Shown: positions 32,477 to 33,473 of the stretch, in pieces
Layout of the letters: every line of letters starts with the position of its first letter
Numbering within the stretch: the stretch's first letter is position 1
Assembly (NCBI RefSeq): GCF_005503695.1
Contig: NZ_SCMU01000033.1
Location: 1 to 33,473, forward strand
DNA from: Sphingopyxis sp. 2PD
GTDB lineage: Bacteria > Pseudomonadota > Alphaproteobacteria > Sphingomonadales > Sphingomonadaceae
Length of the DNA stretch: 33,473 nucleotides
Direction: 5' to 3'
Program-made: the position numbers and the translations under genes
The notes under the pieces: generated by a model
The model's input: only the letters and a program-made list of their open reading frames with translations
What the model was told of the DNA's origin: nothing
Databases searched by the model: none

Positions 32477-32905
32477 TCACATGAAATCGAGCTGCTCGGC
32501 GGCGGGGTAGAGATCGCAATTCTCGCGCTCGATCCGCATGCCCAGCACGTGCATCACCGCCTCGGTCTCGTGGCAGAACCCCGGCCAGTCGTCCGCGATC
32601 CGCTCGGCGGTCCATTTCGCGTCATAGGCCGCGAAATCCTGCGCGATATGCCCCATCTCGCGGACGAACTCGCCCGCCATCGCGACGACCTCGGGATTGC
32701 CGCTCGCCTTCAATCGCGGATAGAGGATCCAGTCCTCGCACTTCAGGTGGCGCAGCAATGTATCGCGCAGCATCCCGCGCACCGACGCCAGCTCGGTCGG
32801 GCGCGGCGCTTCGGGCTTGCGCACCAGGTCCAGCAACAGCTGCGACAGCGTCGCCAGCGCCGCATGTTCGGCGCGCAACCGTCGCATCTCGGGACCAATG
32901 GGCAT
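32477..32905 (-). CDS. Hemerythrin-like (HHE domain) protein
   Basis: A 142-residue four-helix protein with the HHE pattern of hemerythrin-like di-iron proteins. Candidate ligands are H14, H53 and E57 (RHLKCEDWILYP), H86 (MGHIAQDF) and E128. The histidine expected four residues before E128 is arginine (R124 in MRIERENCDLYP), so the iron site may be incomplete or different. The ATG at 32905 follows GGAAAGG; a longer frame from 32944 exists but starts less well. Oxygen, nitric oxide or iron sensing is a common role for such proteins, but none is shown here. Confidence 0.82.
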   Translation of the reverse strand: MPIGPEMRRLRAEHAALATLSQLLLDLVRKPEAPRPTELASVRGMLRDTLLRHLKCEDWILYPRLKASGNPEVVAMAGEFVREMGHIAQDFAAYDAKWTAERIADDWPGFCHETEAVMHVLGMRIERENCDLYPAAEQLDFM

Positions 32906-33046
32906 GACGCGCCTTTCCGTAAATGGTCCCTTCAACGCTGCCATATGGGGCCGGCATGAAAAGACGGTAAACGCGCATTAGCCCTTATCGGCGCGCGCCG
33001 CACGCCCGGCGGCGGCTTAGGCCATATCGGCGCGCCGTCCGGCAAT

Positions 33047-33175
33047 CCTCTCCCTGCCGCAGGCATGGGGAGGTGGCAGCCCGCAGGGCTGACGGAGGGG
33101 CCACGACGCCAGCGCCAAAGCCCCTCCGTCCGTGCTCCGCACGGCCCCCTCCCCATCGCTGCGCGACAGGGAGGA
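33047..33175. repeat. Compound palindromic repeat E
   Basis: The outer ends CCTCTCCCT and AGGGAGGAT form an imperfect pair (33047-33175). Between them are CTGACGGAGGGGC and its inverse GCCCCTCCGTC, and a short hairpin GTGC...GCAC. It is organised like repeats A-D but has its own inner sequence. The 270-bp gap 32906-33175 contains this element and, for 32906-33046, nothing recognised. Confidence 0.7.
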
Positions 33176-33473
33176 TCACGCCGCCTCTCCCTCCCCCTCG
33201 GCCTCCGCCTCCCGCGCCGCCTTCGCCTTGCGCGCCTGCCGCCACGACGGCGCTTTGCGCACCGCCGCGATCCCGTCATCCACCTGCGGCGTCAGCGGCA
33301 CCACCGGCACCGACCGCCCCTCGGCCTCGGCCGCGGCGATCCATTCGCGGTACACCTCGGGAACATCCGCCCCCGCCGACATCCAGCTCGCCTCGCCGCC
33401 GATGCGCAGCGCCGGTTCGGCATCGGCGTCGGCAGCGATCAGCCCCGGGTGCATTTGCAGCGGCCCGCAATAG
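33176..33473 (-). CDS. C-terminal fragment of an unrecognised protein
   Basis: The last 98 residues of a minus-strand gene that continues beyond the window. The chain reads from YCGPLQMHPGLIAADADAE through SWMSAGADVPEVYREWI to a Lys/Ala/Glu-rich tail (RQARKAKAAREAEAEGEGE). An internal ATG is present at 33454, but the frame is open to the edge. I do not recognise a family. It has GC-rich codon use like its neighbours, so it is probably coding. Confidence 0.6.
   Translation of the reverse strand, partial: YCGPLQMHPGLIAADADAEPALRIGGEASWMSAGADVPEVYREWIAAAEAEGRSVPVVPLTPQVDDGIAAVRKAPSWRQARKAKAAREAEAEGEGEAA

Overview
The window looks like a chromosomal segment of a sphingomonad alphaproteobacterium, most likely Sphingopyxis or a close relative. 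This rests on the high GC content, the GC-ending codon use, an F1-ATPase operon in the order atpH-A-G-D-C with no F0 genes beside it, the neighbourhood aat / DUF2155 / NDUFA12, and dispersed palindromes of a kind typical of sphingomonads. The genus is an inference. I see no phage, transposase, integrase, CRISPR, tRNA or rRNA, so this is ordinary core chromosome with several peculiar local features.

Left part (1-12.9 kb): priA is followed by three tandem paralogues (2243-7053) encoding secreted proteins with a zinc-protease HEXXH...E site and a helical, TPR-like C-terminal half. A minus-strand group converges on them: a PEP mutase/isocitrate lyase-family enzyme, a SnoaL/NTF2-like protein, the bifunctional Ada protein and a DUF1203 protein, read DUF1203 > ada > SnoaL > lyase. 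Divergent from that group is a secreted trypsin-like protease with a transmembrane hairpin. It runs tail to tail into an alpha/beta hydrolase overlapped by a dienelactone hydrolase gene.

Middle (12.9-20.2 kb): the ATP synthase F1 operon atpHAGDC, with intercistronic hairpins after atpA and atpD only and a strong terminator after atpC. It is followed by a solitary cpaF (secretion/pilus ATPase) flanked by compound palindromic repeats.

Right part (20.2-33.5 kb): a small membrane ORF, an exported methyltransferase-like protein, aat with no conventional start codon, and a minus-strand set recX, DUF192 lipoprotein, NDUFA12 and DUF2155 lipoprotein. The DUF2155 gene overlaps the 3' end of aat antisense by 211 bp. 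Then come a fatty acyl-AMP ligase, a membrane GGDEF-EAL protein preceded by two perfect hairpins, a CHAP amidase-like protein, DUF3297, a TonB-dependent receptor, a hemerythrin-like protein and the C-terminal end of an unrecognised gene.

The most interesting signals are: (1) the three-gene array of exported HEXXH-TPR proteins; (2) the long antisense coding overlap of aat and the DUF2155 gene together with the apparent CTG start of aat; (3) a family of compound palindromic repeats whose stems vary with compensating changes; and (4) hairpins placed at the start of the GGDEF-EAL gene and after the two three-copy subunits of the atp operon.
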